Assembly: GCA_015178975.1 (NCBI GenBank) | Contig: WHVD01000038.1 | Span: forward strand, 1 to 64,000 | Length of the DNA stretch: 64,000 nt | Reading direction: 5' to 3' | From: Hysterangium stoloniferum | Taxonomy: Eukaryota; Basidiomycota; Agaricomycetes; Hysterangiales; Hysterangiaceae | In this document: positions 41,910 through 56,103 of the stretch, in pieces | How positions within the stretch are numbered: the stretch's first letter is position 1 | How the letters are laid out: every line of letters starts with the position of its first letter | The notes under the pieces: model-generated | Database searches by the model: none | What the model saw: only the letters and a program-made list of their open reading frames with translations | Told to the model about the DNA's origin: nothing | Position numbers and translations under genes: made by a program

Positions 41910-42425
41910 ATAATATAGTACAAGTTTTCTGACTGACTTCCTTCATTCCTATCATTGCCCTTATATACTATATATCATTTACCTATAATGATAATATGAT
42001 ATCCAAGTGAAATCATCAATGATATCAACCTAAGACAAGTCAAAGATATTCGAGATTGTCGAAGATATTGTCGAAGAATAGTCGAGTTGGAAGTTGAGTC
42101 GGAAATTGAGTTGGAAAGTCAAAGGAATGTCAAAGAAATATTAAATTGAATATTATTGAAATTTGAGCTTGTACATTCATGACATCTTCCCAAAAGTTCT
42201 CAATCATGAGATATTAAACTTGCCGACTTTGATTGTCCGAAACTGTAGCTTTATTAGATAAACTAGCTGAACTAGCGGTTTCAAATTCCATTTCATGTGT
42301 TAATTTTCTTCGAATATGACTAATTGATATTTGAAATCAAATTCTGCCTCAAAGCAAGGTTACACATGGGGAAATATCAGACATTGAAGAAATATTGGAG
42401 TCCATTGTTAAAACCATATTTGACT
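41910..42425. other. No gene seen; downstream region of sulfotransferase B
   Basis: 42365-42425 already matches the copy A downstream region. 42030-42130 is a GTCGAAGATATTGTCGAAGA-type imperfect repeat. Confidence 0.4.
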
Positions 42426-43419
42426 TTATACACCTTTGCGTAATCCCTTTATGACAACGTTAGTAAAACTCTCGCTATCATTGAGGCGAGGAAAAGGGAC
42501 TGATGGAGCATCCCTGTGTCCAAATAACGGATAAGTATTTCACGTTAGCCATTAATTCTATTTTATTGAAAACCTCTTACACTTCTAAAAACTGACACAG
42601 CTTGGTCCAACCTTCCCCAACTTCGTACACGAGAAGCTTTTCTTCAGGGACAATTCTTTTAACGTTCTCATTATGCTCCAAAATGATCGGCTTCGGGTTA
42701 GTGAAAGCATCGTGGCCGTGAAATTTCTTCACTGTATTCAAATATGAGAATACAAACCGCTAACGATACAGATCACATACGGACATGGTCGCGATGCCAT
42801 ATAACAAAAAATTCTTGTAGAGGCGTCCGATCCTCGGGCTCCATGTGCTGCAGTAATTCAACTGCCGTAAATATTGTTGTTTGTACGCTGGTGACCCACT
42901 TGTCTGGATCTCGTGTCGTCTTTAGGAGAGATACACCTTATCGTTCATGTGACTTTTGACCATTATAGGAACGACACGTACCAATATAAACTTCGCATCA
43001 GGGTACGCCGCATAAAGTTCGCCAGGAAAAAGTGCGGCAGGTTGGTCCAGAACGGCGTGATAACCTTGGAAAATCGTATCGAATTTCTCCGGAGTCGCTG
43101 GTCCTACATATGATCCAGGACGTCAATAAGTACAGGTCTTGAGATAGGGATAAAAAAACACATACCATCGCTGATCTCAAACCATGCATCGAAATCGGTT
43201 TGTCCATTGCGTATAAGCCTATAAGTGTGATAGCAAGGACCAAAGCCAAGTATGTCCAGTGCCTCACTGAGACTTGTGGTCTGTTGACATCGCGGTGGAT
43301 TGCAGTGAACAGTTGCTCAGCACTGATGATTTGAGTCATTGCGCTCTTACCCCTGTGCGACTAAGACCCAGGCATATTATCTTGACTGGTGCTGGTGTTC
43401 TTATCTCAGATACGCTCAT
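42426..43419 (-). CDS. Sulfotransferase-like P-loop protein, copy B (Sulfotransfer_4 type)
   Basis: Six exons, read downward: 43351-43419, 43166-43280, 42982-43103, 42781-42919, 42581-42731 and 42426-42513, with introns of 70, 62, 62, 49 and 67 bp and all GT-AG. The product is 227 aa, the same exon lengths as copy A. The start MSVSEIRTPAPVKIICLGLS leads into the P-loop SRTGTTS. Other motifs are ALDILGFGPCYHTY, AVLDQPAALFPGELYAAYP, TRDPDKWVTS and KLLVYEVGEGWTKLCQFL. An apparently functional paralogue. The family uses or resembles PAPS-dependent sulfotransferases; the substrate is not predictable. Confidence 0.82.
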
Positions 43420-43599
43420 AGTCAACCCAGTTTGTGATGGGGTTGTGCCGTAAGAGGTAAAGGGTCGACGGTCACGAGTCAGGCCATTTGTAGCGACCCC
43501 TCAAATGACAGTCACGACACTTCCATATGAACTACACGCGTCTACTCAATTAATTCACCACCCCCACTGGTGGTTGGACGAAGTGATTTGGTTATAAAA

Positions 43600-44176
43600 G
43601 GCTAGGGTACGATAGCCATCCCGATGGCTGATTATGATTCAAGTGGCCTGTAAGTCTTTAACCTGAAACTCTTGTGAGTTGTGAGTTGGCCAATCCAGAG
43701 AATTGGGGAATCGCATAAGGATGTATATTGTATATTGCCATTGACAGCACTCAGATGAGTCTGAAGCCTATGGTTTCGATCCCACTTTCAAAGGTGCAGC
43801 CGCTTGAGTACGCTTTAGCTTTGTAACGGGAGCAGACGTGGTGGCGAACTTTGAATCGGGCGGGTAACCGCCCTAGTCTTAGATGGTAAGGAGTAAGGAG
43901 AAGACACTGGAAGTTTTCGATCATTAAAGGGTTCCAGACTTATTAGGTGTTGTCAGGGGACGTAGCTTACTATTGCCAGCATAAATAGGTGAACCCCCCA
44001 TTAGTTAGAGTAGTCTTTTTCGAATTGGAGCCTATTCCTACTCTGTTCGTTCCTCTTCGTAAGAGCTCAACTGAAGGATTACGCTATCTACAAAGCCGAA
44101 CCTTACAAGCTTGGACTCGGATTACTAATACGCTGGGCCATTATATGTTCTGGTGGGGGTCTCAACGTGAAGTTTA
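43600..44176 (+). pseudogene. Unrecognised plus-strand gene start interrupted by a solo LTR
   Basis: TTATAAAAGG at ~43601 precedes an ATG near 43627 (MADYDSSGL) and a GTAAGT donor. A later open stretch (about 43755-43821, ...VQPLEYALA) continues in frame across the LTR into WTRITNTLGHYMFWWGSQ (44113-44173). The LTR thus sits inside what was probably an open frame. No domain recognised. Confidence 0.3.
43822..44107 (+). mobile_element. Solo LTR, family 5, flanked by AGCTT
   Basis: 286 bp from TGTAACGGGAGC to GAACCTTACA, with perfect AGCTT on both sides (43817-43821 and 44108-44112). Same family as 536-824. Confidence 0.88.
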
Positions 44177-44267
44177 GCGATTGACACGGATGTAAGCAAG
44201 AGGTTTAACAAGATGGAGGATAGTGCTATAGTTCCGACCAGATCCACCCACGATGCCACAAAAATTT

Positions 44268-44470
44268 ATGGTGATTGCAGCCTGTCATGTCAAAACATGC
44301 AAGAACACGCTCAAGGTACGCGCGCTGTGAGGTGCTGATCGTTTCAGCTACCCTGTCCCTGTCGATGCGGCTACCTAGAACTAAATTAACATCCCCCAGG
44401 TCCACCGTCCCAAAAATACAGCAGAGGCCTTAATAATAAATGATAAAAGTCGGGAACCGATCACCCATCG
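44268..44470 (-). pseudogene. Ty1/copia RT fragment, duplicated
   Basis: Matches 25060-25260, including the CCTGTCATGTCAAAA and CTACCCTGTCCCTGTCGAT stretches. It is shorter than the copy at 24629-25250 because its RNase H part is missing. Confidence 0.6.
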
Positions 44471-44879
44471 CGAGGACCAGTTTGTTATTGCCAGGACCGT
44501 GGTCATAGTGAGAAATTTGTGTGTCAAAAAGTGAAATGAAATAAAAATAACTACTACAACTGATCAACTACCATTACCTCTTACGGTTTCGTACGTTATT
44601 CACTCTTGGTTTCTCTCAACCGCTCCGGGAGGCGAAGGCACTGCTTAACAAGTGCATAGATCGCTCCAGTCTCTGGAATTTGGTGGGCTTGCTGACCACT
44701 TTATTAGAGCTGATAAACTTGAAATCTTATCCGAAGGACGAGCCATACCAAGGTGCAAGTTGGCAATAGCCAACTTGGAATATTCAGTTAACTAATACAG
44801 CTCGACACCTAAAGAAGTCTTAGTTGATTTGGAAACCTGCAGGCACTGATTGGATGGCTACCTGATTCCTCCTTCAGCT

Positions 44880-45070
44880 TGGACTTTAGGTGCCTTTTAA
44901 AGCACGGGCCATACGAGCTGCAAGACGCTATTGCATCCTTCGTTGATCACCCCAAAGACCTTTTGTCTCTTGCACTAACCTGTCGAGGGCTTTATGCGGT
45001 GATTATTCCGGATCACCTAGAGTTCCGCCTTATTCGTTGTGATTATTAGAATCTCCATGTCTGGAAAGCC
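44880..45070 (+). pseudogene. F-box-like fragment, copy B
   Basis: The plus-strand reading ELQDAIASFVDHPKDLLSLA is followed by LTCRGLYAVIIPDHLEFRLI, close to the F-box-like motif seen at the N-terminus of many agaricomycete proteins. A stop follows after RCDY. It keeps the codons that copy A has lost. Confidence 0.45.
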
Positions 45071-45854
45071 CTGTTATTTCGACCACGGCTCACGGCGAGA
45101 TCGAGGTACTTATTTTCGCTGAAAGCTCCGTTCAGTAGAGTAGAAGTAATACCACGGAGGATGGTTGGAGATGACAATAACAACTATCAAAAGCGCACGC
45201 GAATGTCAAGATCATGCCCCCCACCCCAATTGTATCCAGGACTATCCCACTTTGGCGAGTTCCTTAATTCAACACACCGGACATATCCTCTGTGTTTGTT
45301 GTTTTCAATCAACCACCATAGGTTCCATTTCTGGTTAATATACCGAAAGGGGTCGCATTGACGCCACCACTCTCGATACTGCCTCGGGTGTAAAAGTCGG
45401 TCAAGCCCGAAACCGTCCCAAATAAAAAAAATGCGTGAGATGTCTGAAGGTAACGTCTTCAATTAACAAATTCCTGGCCCGAAGAAATGACCGCACTAGA
45501 AGGTATCCTTGATAAGCTTTGAAAAAAGAAAAAAAATCACCCCGTTAGAATCAGGATCCCCGGCCAGCACACGATACCAAGTCGGTCCAATTCCTGGGCC
45601 AGGTGAGTGACTTGAGCCAAATCGGGCGGGCGAATGTGTGTGAGAGATCGAAGGCATAGCATATCCCTAATAATTCCGATTCATTCCGAGTCCAGACTGT
45701 GGGTAATCTAAAGGAAGTGGATATGACGAAGAGCTTGAGGTGGAAAGGTAGCCCTGGGAGCGACTAGACTGGGGCCATAAAACGAGAATGACCAAAATAC
45801 CGATGTCACGGATATACTACCGGAGTGAAAAGGCCCAGCTGCACCAAAAAATAT
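45071..45854. other. Unresolved host-like sequence
   Basis: 45225-45360 and 45760-45830 match block X of copy A. 45370-45760 is absent from copy A and on the minus strand gives a Ser/Tyr/Pro-rich reading (YLSTSSSSSYPLPLDYP) that could be an exon of another gene. Confidence 0.3.
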
Positions 45855-46166
45855 TTATTTTGGGATGCTTTCCAAAAATTTTGCTAAAACAGCGGCCGTC
45901 TGTGTGCCTGAGGCCCTCCCCCACAAAGAGATTAAATCCATAGTAAATCGTCGTAGAGACGGCCAATGGGCCCGCTCCAAAATCTCAGGTAACACCCTTC
46001 TCATGAATACGTAGGCCGGGCACGCAGGCAAGCCATGGACGAGTGTCTCAGTAAATGCAGAGGGAACCAGGAAAATATTTCGGTTGACACAAATTGTTCC
46101 CAAATTATTGAGAACTGGGTGAGATTGGGAATCGTACAATGGTACTGGATCAAATACACGCGACAA
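45855..46166 (-). CDS. Hypothetical protein exon
   Basis: A 103-codon frame (…VFDPVPLYDSQSHPVLNNLG…) with ordinary composition, probably the last exon of a spliced minus-strand gene. The frame continues upward to about 46190 through DILTPPPLS. No domain recognised; the upstream exon was not fixed. Confidence 0.3.
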   Translation of the reverse strand: MSRVFDPVPLYDSQSHPVLNNLGTICVNRNIFLVPSAFTETLVHGLPACPAYVFMRRVLPEILERAHWPSLRRFTMDLISLWGRASGTQTAAVLAKFLESIPK

Positions 46167-49735
<3,569 letters not shown>

Positions 49736-49976
49736 GCCGTCTGGGGGTGGAGATAGATGAAACGAGATAATAGATGCGTTGCGAGGTGCCTTTTTCTTTT
49801 TCCTGTCGGTTTTTTTTTTCTCTTGGTGTTTGTGCTTGTGCTTGTGCTACTCTTACGTAGACTGTACTAATTTCTCCCAATCATAAGTTCAACATGTTTG
49901 TGCTGCGTTTCCTTATTTTCTCTATGTATCTAGACAACATCAAATGTGGAGAACATTCTTTTGTCCATTCAAGTGT
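49736..49976. other. Shared 3' region of two convergent genes
   Basis: About 240 bp between the stops of the kinase and the deubiquitinase, T-rich, holding both transcript ends. Confidence 0.5.
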
Positions 49977-52900
49977 TTATACCTTCTCAAACAAATACAG
50001 GTACGCCAACGCCTTCAACTCCCTCACGCTCTCCCGTTCCGCCTTTACAACCTTTTCGTCATTAAATAACACCCACCCTTCCTCCGCACCGCCACCCGTT
50101 TCCGTCCTGATATGTGCGACGTAATGCCCAGAGTGCACCGACGGCCCTTTGTGCGATATGAACGCCTTCAGACGGTATTTTGCCGGGAGCGTTGTTGACC
50201 CGTGGATTTTTGGACTTTGAGCGGATGCAGGAGCAGGGCCGGGCGCGTCGTCCAAGCCAGTGTCGTCGGGGTGGCTGAAAAGCCATTCGATGGCGCGTTC
50301 GGGGTTATTGGACTGTGGAAGAGGGGGGAAAGGGCATTCATCTCAGCCTCAGCGCGACGGGCGAGGCAGAATGTGTGTGGCGACTCACCGTCTCCCTCAA
50401 TGCCTTCCTAGCCTGCGCAGTTGTAAATCCCATATCCTCCATCATGGCAACTTGCTCCGCAGACGGTTCCGGCCCACTGACGCGTGTCCCCGCACTCTTC
50501 GACAGCACAATCGGATCATCGATGTCTATATCGACCGAAAGAAAAAATCAGTCGGTCGAAAGAATGTTTAATACCATGAACAACGCACCCGGATCTTCCA
50601 TATGTCCAAATAACCACTCCATAGCCGCTTCCGCATCACTGTTCCCAGTAGCAAGTAATGCCTTTTGACAACGGACAGTAGGGAATCCCATGCCTTCTAG
50701 GGCTGCGAGCGCGGCAGCATTGAAGGTTGGGAGGGAAGGGGCTTCTGTAGAGGAAAGACCAAAGTTAATGAGGTGGTAATGCAAGAGGGAGCTAAGTTGG
50801 ATAAATGTGGAATGGGAGGGGCTGGGAGGACTGGCAAGACGGATCGACTCAACAACATGTTGCGTAATGGAGCGAATACGAATGAGAATAGGCGAGGGAA
50901 ACAAGTAAAAGAGGACAGAATGCAGATCAATAAGCGCTCAAAACTACTGACCAGTCTCATCCGGAAGCGGCGTCTCATCCGGTTGCAGTCCCGAGGCAAT
51001 GTATTCATCCAAAACCAGCACGTCCTCGTCAGGTAGGTCAACGGGAATGTCTGCAGGATCGGGTCAATAAACACAAAACCTTTCTCAGATGAAGCGCAAC
51101 CCACCAAGTTTTGTAGGTACCCAGCTCACGAGCTGAAACTTCTTCGCGTGTACAACAAGGACATCAGGGAAAGTCGCAAAACGTGCACGTCTGTAAATAT
51201 ATCCGCGGCCCAATCAGCATCGTTTCCATAGTACCGAGATGACGAGGTCAAACGAAGACTAGGAAAGACTCACGTCTGCGCCACAACCCCCACCTCACAC
51301 CGCGGACATGTATACTCAACGGCATGTTCCCCCATAACATCCCCCACGCACTCACGCAGCTTCACCCGCTGATACAGCACTTTCCCCTCCGCATCCCGTC
51401 CGGCCTCCAACGCCGGAACACCCGCGCTCAAATCATCGTGCTCGTCAACGCGATACCGCACTCCTCTGCACTGCATACACTGCAGCCTCTGCTCCATCCC
51501 AAAGCGGAAGACGTCAGCAGGCTGCGGCCCAGGCTCACTGGCGCCGGCACGCTTTTTGGCTTGTTGGCGCAAGACCTTGAGAAGGTGCGCGAAGAACTCT
51601 TCCGCGTCTTGCTGCTTCATCGTCGAGAACTCCTCGTGGCCCTTTCCAATGAGAGACTTGAACATCGTCGGCTTGATGCCTTCTTGGAATACCGGGGCCG
51701 GTGCGGAGGTCGAGGAGAGATGGACGAGGGGATCGGCGTCCATCGTCATGGGTTCCACGACGTCGACCGGGGCACCGGCGGCGTGAGACGAGAAGTGGGA
51801 GCGGGGGTGCGAGTATCTCCCCGAAAGGAGTCCATCTGCCATTTTGCGCATCTGGCAGTCGATACAGGACGCAGGGAGCTGTTCGGGGCAGGTGCGGGCG
51901 TGGGTGAGGAAGGATGGGAGGTAGTATGTGCGGAAGGCTGGCAGTGCGAAGACTGATTGCAGGGTGGACGCCATGTAGCAGCTATTTCCCAGATTGCTGA
52001 GTCCTGTCAGTCCTGGCCCGAAGACGGGCTCGAGAGCTTTGCCGTCCTCGCCTGTCAGGCTAAAGTCGAATTTGAGGTTTTGTTCGATTTGCTATTGTAT
52101 CAAGTTCAATTGAGGAAAAGGGGACATGACAAGAGCAGTGGCTAGCTCACCAATTCAGTCATGGACTTTTCAGTCTTTGTCTGTGTCGCGATGTTGATGC
52201 CGAACGCAGATAGATGACGCGCAAGGTCCGAGTCGAGCTTCGAATCGCCGCAAGCGTAGCAGAATATGTCTGCATTTCCCTCCGGAGTAATTGTGCCCAA
52301 CTTAACCGCCACAGGATGTCCCGTCTCCTGATTATGAGCCAGACCATGCGAGTTTCCTCCAACCCCACCATATTGCGAACGTCCACATCCTAATGCTCCA
52401 CATGTAAGACACATCCACAAGTTATCCTTCAAATCGCATTTCGAGCAATGTGCGACGCCCGACTCCAGGACATGAACACCCTGCGGCTGCAGGGTAGTAG
52501 TATGAGTGCAGGGAGTAATTTCTTCTTCCCACGCTTTGATTTCGGACTGACGTGCAGAGGACATGGCGCCCATCACATCCGTAGACAATCGTTTCACCTG
52601 AAGAAGAGACATCAAATCACTATAATAATATTTATAAACGACTACGGCGTACCTCAGGATGATGCGATTCTTCGGGTAATAGCCTTCCTCCTTCCCCATA
52701 ACAAGCCCAACACCTCAGCGTCGTCATAAATTCATACTTGTCCTCCTCCCTCTCCTCAACTATAGCAAGCTTCTTAAGAGGGGGCCCGCTACTGCTCTAA
52801 CACCAACACAAATACAAAAACTTCTCAGCCCATATTCTCATGCTCACAGAACGAAAAAAAAACACGCCTGACTCACTCGTTTCGAATTCGGCTTCAGCTT

Positions 52901-53192
52901 CCTCCGCACATTCAGGCTAAACGGATGCCCAAGCTTCCCATAATGCAGCTGCGCATGTCTCCGCGTCGCATCGTCCCCCACACACCCACCATTAAAGCAC
53001 GACAGGCACACATCGATGCCTTCCGGTAGATCCTACCAGATCGCGTAAGCACAAGTGACATCCCGTTTCGATTGGAAAAAAAGGGGGACACACTTGATTG
53101 TCAAAGCATTGTGTACATTCCTCTCGGTGAACAGACTGTGAAAGACGAGGGCTGGGGATGCGAGACAGTTGGTGGAGATGAGCGCAGGACAT
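49977..53192 (-). CDS. UBP14/USP5-type ubiquitin carboxyl-terminal hydrolase
   Basis: Ten exons, read downward: 53094-53192, 52877-53032, 52653-52796, 52151-52597, 51274-52091, 51105-51190, 50952-51050, 50589-50744, 50389-50525 and 49977-50312, giving 825 aa. Family role: takes apart free, unanchored polyubiquitin chains. An N-terminal variant Zn finger (ECTQCFDNQ...CLSCFNGGC) comes first. A ZnF-UBP (~163-245; CSKCDLKDNLWMCLTCG, GCGRSQYGG, GHPVAVKL) binds the free ubiquitin tail. The Cys box GLSNLGNSCYMASTLQ (Cys ~320) and the His box GPSVHSGHYVAHIR (His ~777) form the active site. Two UBA domains (ALEGMGFPTVRCQKAL; MEDMGFTTAQARKAL) sit between them, the second split by an intron. A zinc-binding CMQC...CPRC pair lies within the catalytic domain. 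Intron 7 is long (207 bp). The first exons are less certain than the rest. Confidence 0.92.
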
Positions 53193-53279
53193 GTTGAAGG
53201 AAATGTGACGCGATGTCACACATGTTATGCCGGAGCGGTAATTACCATCTTGGACTATCAATATTCGCATTGGAAAATG

Positions 53280-54382
53280 ATTCTGTGCAATTCTTATGTC
53301 TTTGGGAACTAAATTCTAGAAGATTCTGCGGGGCTTCAATAAAAACCGGTATTCATATATCAGAATCATTTAACTAGACGTGGAGCCTATAGTAACTTTA
53401 AAATTTAAAGTTAGTAATATTACTACTAAAATCGGTTGGATTTGGCCGTGTCTGAGCTTCCATATGCAATAATTCCCACCGCGACCATCTCTTCAGGCTA
53501 GGAAATCCTCAATTGAGATTGCGTGCCAGACGCGACCCTGGTGGCTAGCAATCCGGCAACAAGAGGTGCGCAAATTTTTGAAGGACATTGTTAACGTCGT
53601 TTTGTTTAACCGACTTTTAGGATGAGTGATTACATGTTTTTTCAGCCCTTATCTGCATTTTCGCGGGCTGTCACCTATTTTATATAGCATGAACCTGACG
53701 ATCTCTGCTTCCACCAATGAAACTCTGCCTTTTCCTCTCAACGTCAAAAGTGGTAATCTTGATGCACTCGGCTACCTCAAAGAGCACCCTGGTCTTAGAA
53801 CGGCCGAGTCTAAGAAGGTTTTCGACAACCTTGACAAGGAGACACGAGAGCTATGTCAATCTTGTTTCAGCCTCATGAATATCGTCAAAGTCTTTCATCT
53901 TCTGGATGTGCGATGCACTGGCTAAGGAAATGGAGAAAAATTCTCGTTGCTGTGGCGGCACCTAATCGACACACCCATAAGGTCGAACACTTTTTCCTTC
54001 GTCTTCCACCTTAATCCCGCCGCACTCAGGCAACTTTTTTTTGGCTACTAGATTCATGGACATATATGTTTATTTCTCAAAGATACGTTGTTCTCGTGAT
54101 CTATGGGCTTTCCCGAGCCGTCGAGAACTTGAGCGCAATAGCACTTCTACGCAAAATATGATAGCTTAGCCTTCTGAACGAAAATAGGGCAGATCGATGT
54201 GCGGAGCTAAGATGGACACGGTGGGGCGCAGGATATATCGGGGATAAATATGCATTACCGCGGAAGTAATAATGAAATAGCAATTTAAAACATTTCCAGC
54301 ATGCAACAGACCACCTCAGACCACACCAGCTGGGTCCTTCCTTATTTACGGCCATCTAAATTTCGAATGGTGCCGACTTCAT
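53280..54382. other. Intergenic, one short ORF
   Basis: Apart from the ORF at 53689-53925 no coding signal is seen. It contains the deubiquitinase promoter next to 53192. Confidence 0.4.
53689..53925 (+). CDS. Small hypothetical protein
   Basis: 78 codons starting MNLTISASTNETL, preceded by TTTTATATAGC (a TATA-like box directly before the ATG, so the true start may be further on). Ordinary composition and soluble. No family recognised; it may be an exon fragment. Confidence 0.25.
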   Translation: MNLTISASTNETLPFPLNVKSGNLDALGYLKEHPGLRTAESKKVFDNLDKETRELCQSCFSLMNIVKVFHLLDVRCTG

Positions 54383-55770
54383 TTTCCGGGACTTGCGGGG
54401 ATCCAAAGGTTTTTGTTCTTCTGGAAAGGCTCCGACGACACGGTGGCCTTATGGTGGATTAACCCTGCTTTTGCTTTTGCTTCTTTTTCGTGGAATAGCT
54501 CAGAAGACGTGTCGGGCTTATGATGGATTAGCTCTGCGCCTGCGCCTGCTTCTTTCCTGTGGAATAGCTCAGAAGATATGTAGGCCTTATGGTGGATTAG
54601 CTCTACGCCTGCTTCTACTGTTTCTTCCGAAAAAGCTCAGAAGAAATAGCGGACTTATTAGCCCTGCGCTTGCTTCTGCTTCTTTTCTTGTGGAAAGGTT
54701 CAGGAGACATGCCGGAGTTATGGTGGATTACCTTGGGCTTGTTCCTCCTTCTTTTCTTCTGGAAAAGCTTGCACGACACGAAGGCCTTATGATTAGCCTT
54801 GTTGACAGTACATTGGCTTCTTCCTGGAACGCTCGAAAGGTGCGACTGCCTTACTTTTGGTGGATTAGCTGGGAAGTTGCTTCTTCTTCTTTTTCGGTTA
54901 TCAAGGATTGCCCAACAATCAGAATTAAGAGAAGTTCTTTTATTCTTGGTTATCCTGAAAGACCGGTCAGCCAGTGACTCCCAGACTTCTGACGGTTACT
55001 ATGGTCTTAAGGTGGATTAACCTCACTTTCCGGGACTTGTGGGGATACAAATATCTCTTTTTTTCCGGAACTGATATGACGACACGGTGGCCTCATGGTG
55101 GCTTAGCCCTGCGCCCGCTTCTGCTTCGTTTCTTGTGGAATAGCTCAGACGACATGCCGGCCTTATGGTGGATTAGCCTGGGTCTGCTTCTTCTCTTGTC
55201 TTCCCGAAAAGCTCAGAAGACATACCGGGCTTATGGTGACTTAGCTCTGCGCCTGCGTCGGCTTCTTTTCTTGTGGAAAGGTCCAGGAGATATTCCGGGC
55301 TTATGGTGGATTAGCCTTGGGCCTGCCTCTCCTTCTTTTCCTCTGGAAAAGCTTCCACGACACGAGCGCCTTAGGATTAGCCTCGTTGACAGCTTTTACA
55401 TTGGCTTCTGCCTGGAAGGTGCGACTGCCTTACCTTTGGTAGATTAGCTGGGAAGTTGCTTCTTCGTCTTCTTCGGTTCTCAAGGATTTCCCAACAATCA
55501 GAATTAAGAGAAGTTCTTTTCTTCTTGGGTATCCTGAAAGACCGGCCAGCGAGTGTCTCGCGGACTTCTGACGGTTACGATGGTCTTAAGGTGGAGTAAC
55601 CGGGGACTTGTTTCCGTTTCCGTTTCTTTTCTTTTCTTTTCTTAGGAATTATCCTTTTATACCAGCCAGCCAGGTTCTTGAGGATTTCCCAATCGTAAGA
55701 ATCAAAGAGATTCTTTTCTTCTTGGGTATTCTGAATGACTGGACAGCCAGATTCCCGAGGCCCGCCGGTC
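54383..55770. repeat. Higher-order minisatellite
   Basis: A ~645 bp unit (54383-55027) is followed by a second, similar unit (55028-~55605) and part of a third (to 55770). All begin near GGGACTTG and carry AACAATCAGAATTAAGAGAAG-type ends. Inside each unit, ~70-90 bp subrepeats carry CTTATGGTGGATTAG and CTTCTTTTCTTGTGGAA. Long open frames here are products of the repeat. Confidence 0.8.
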
Positions 55771-55849
55771 AATCATATCCACCCCGCACCTAACACACCG
55801 AGAAAAATTTATTTAGAAAACCTATAAAGCATGTCCCACAATATCTAGT

Positions 55850-56080
55850 CGAACCAGGATATTCTGTCTAATTCCTTCCCCCTCTAGATCTATATCCAGC
55901 TCGTTGCTACTGCCTATTTCCTTCCCCTCCCAGAACAACATCCAGCTCGTTGCTACTGCCTATTTCCTTCCCCTCCCAGAGCAACATCCAGCTCGTTGCT
56001 ACTGCCTATTTCCTTCCCCCTCCCAGAACGACATCCAGCTCTTCATTACTGAATAATTCCCTTCCCCTCTCATAACGACT
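55850..56080. repeat. 46 bp tandem repeat in front of the DUF2235 gene
   Basis: Copies of CCAGCTCGTTGCTACTGCC... start at 55896, 55942, 55988 and 56035 (the last diverged). Pyrimidine-rich CCTTCCCCTCCCAG is part of each unit. It ends ~25 bp before the ATG at 56104, so it lies in the promoter or 5' UTR. Confidence 0.85.
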
Positions 56081-56103
56081 CCCACCTTCTTATCTCCAGA
56101 ACA

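Noticed and set aside
43822..44107. Solo LTR as part of an rRNA or tRNA gene (GGGTAACCGCCC hairpin)
   Set aside because: TGTAA/TTACA ends, AGCTT duplication and two other copies in the window show it is an LTR.
51324..51956. 210-codon plus-strand frame
   Set aside because: Antisense shadow of the deubiquitinase catalytic exon.
54393..55447. Long repeat-derived ORFs (194, 157 codons)
   Set aside because: They consist of tandem minisatellite units in shifting frames, with no domain and no splice support.
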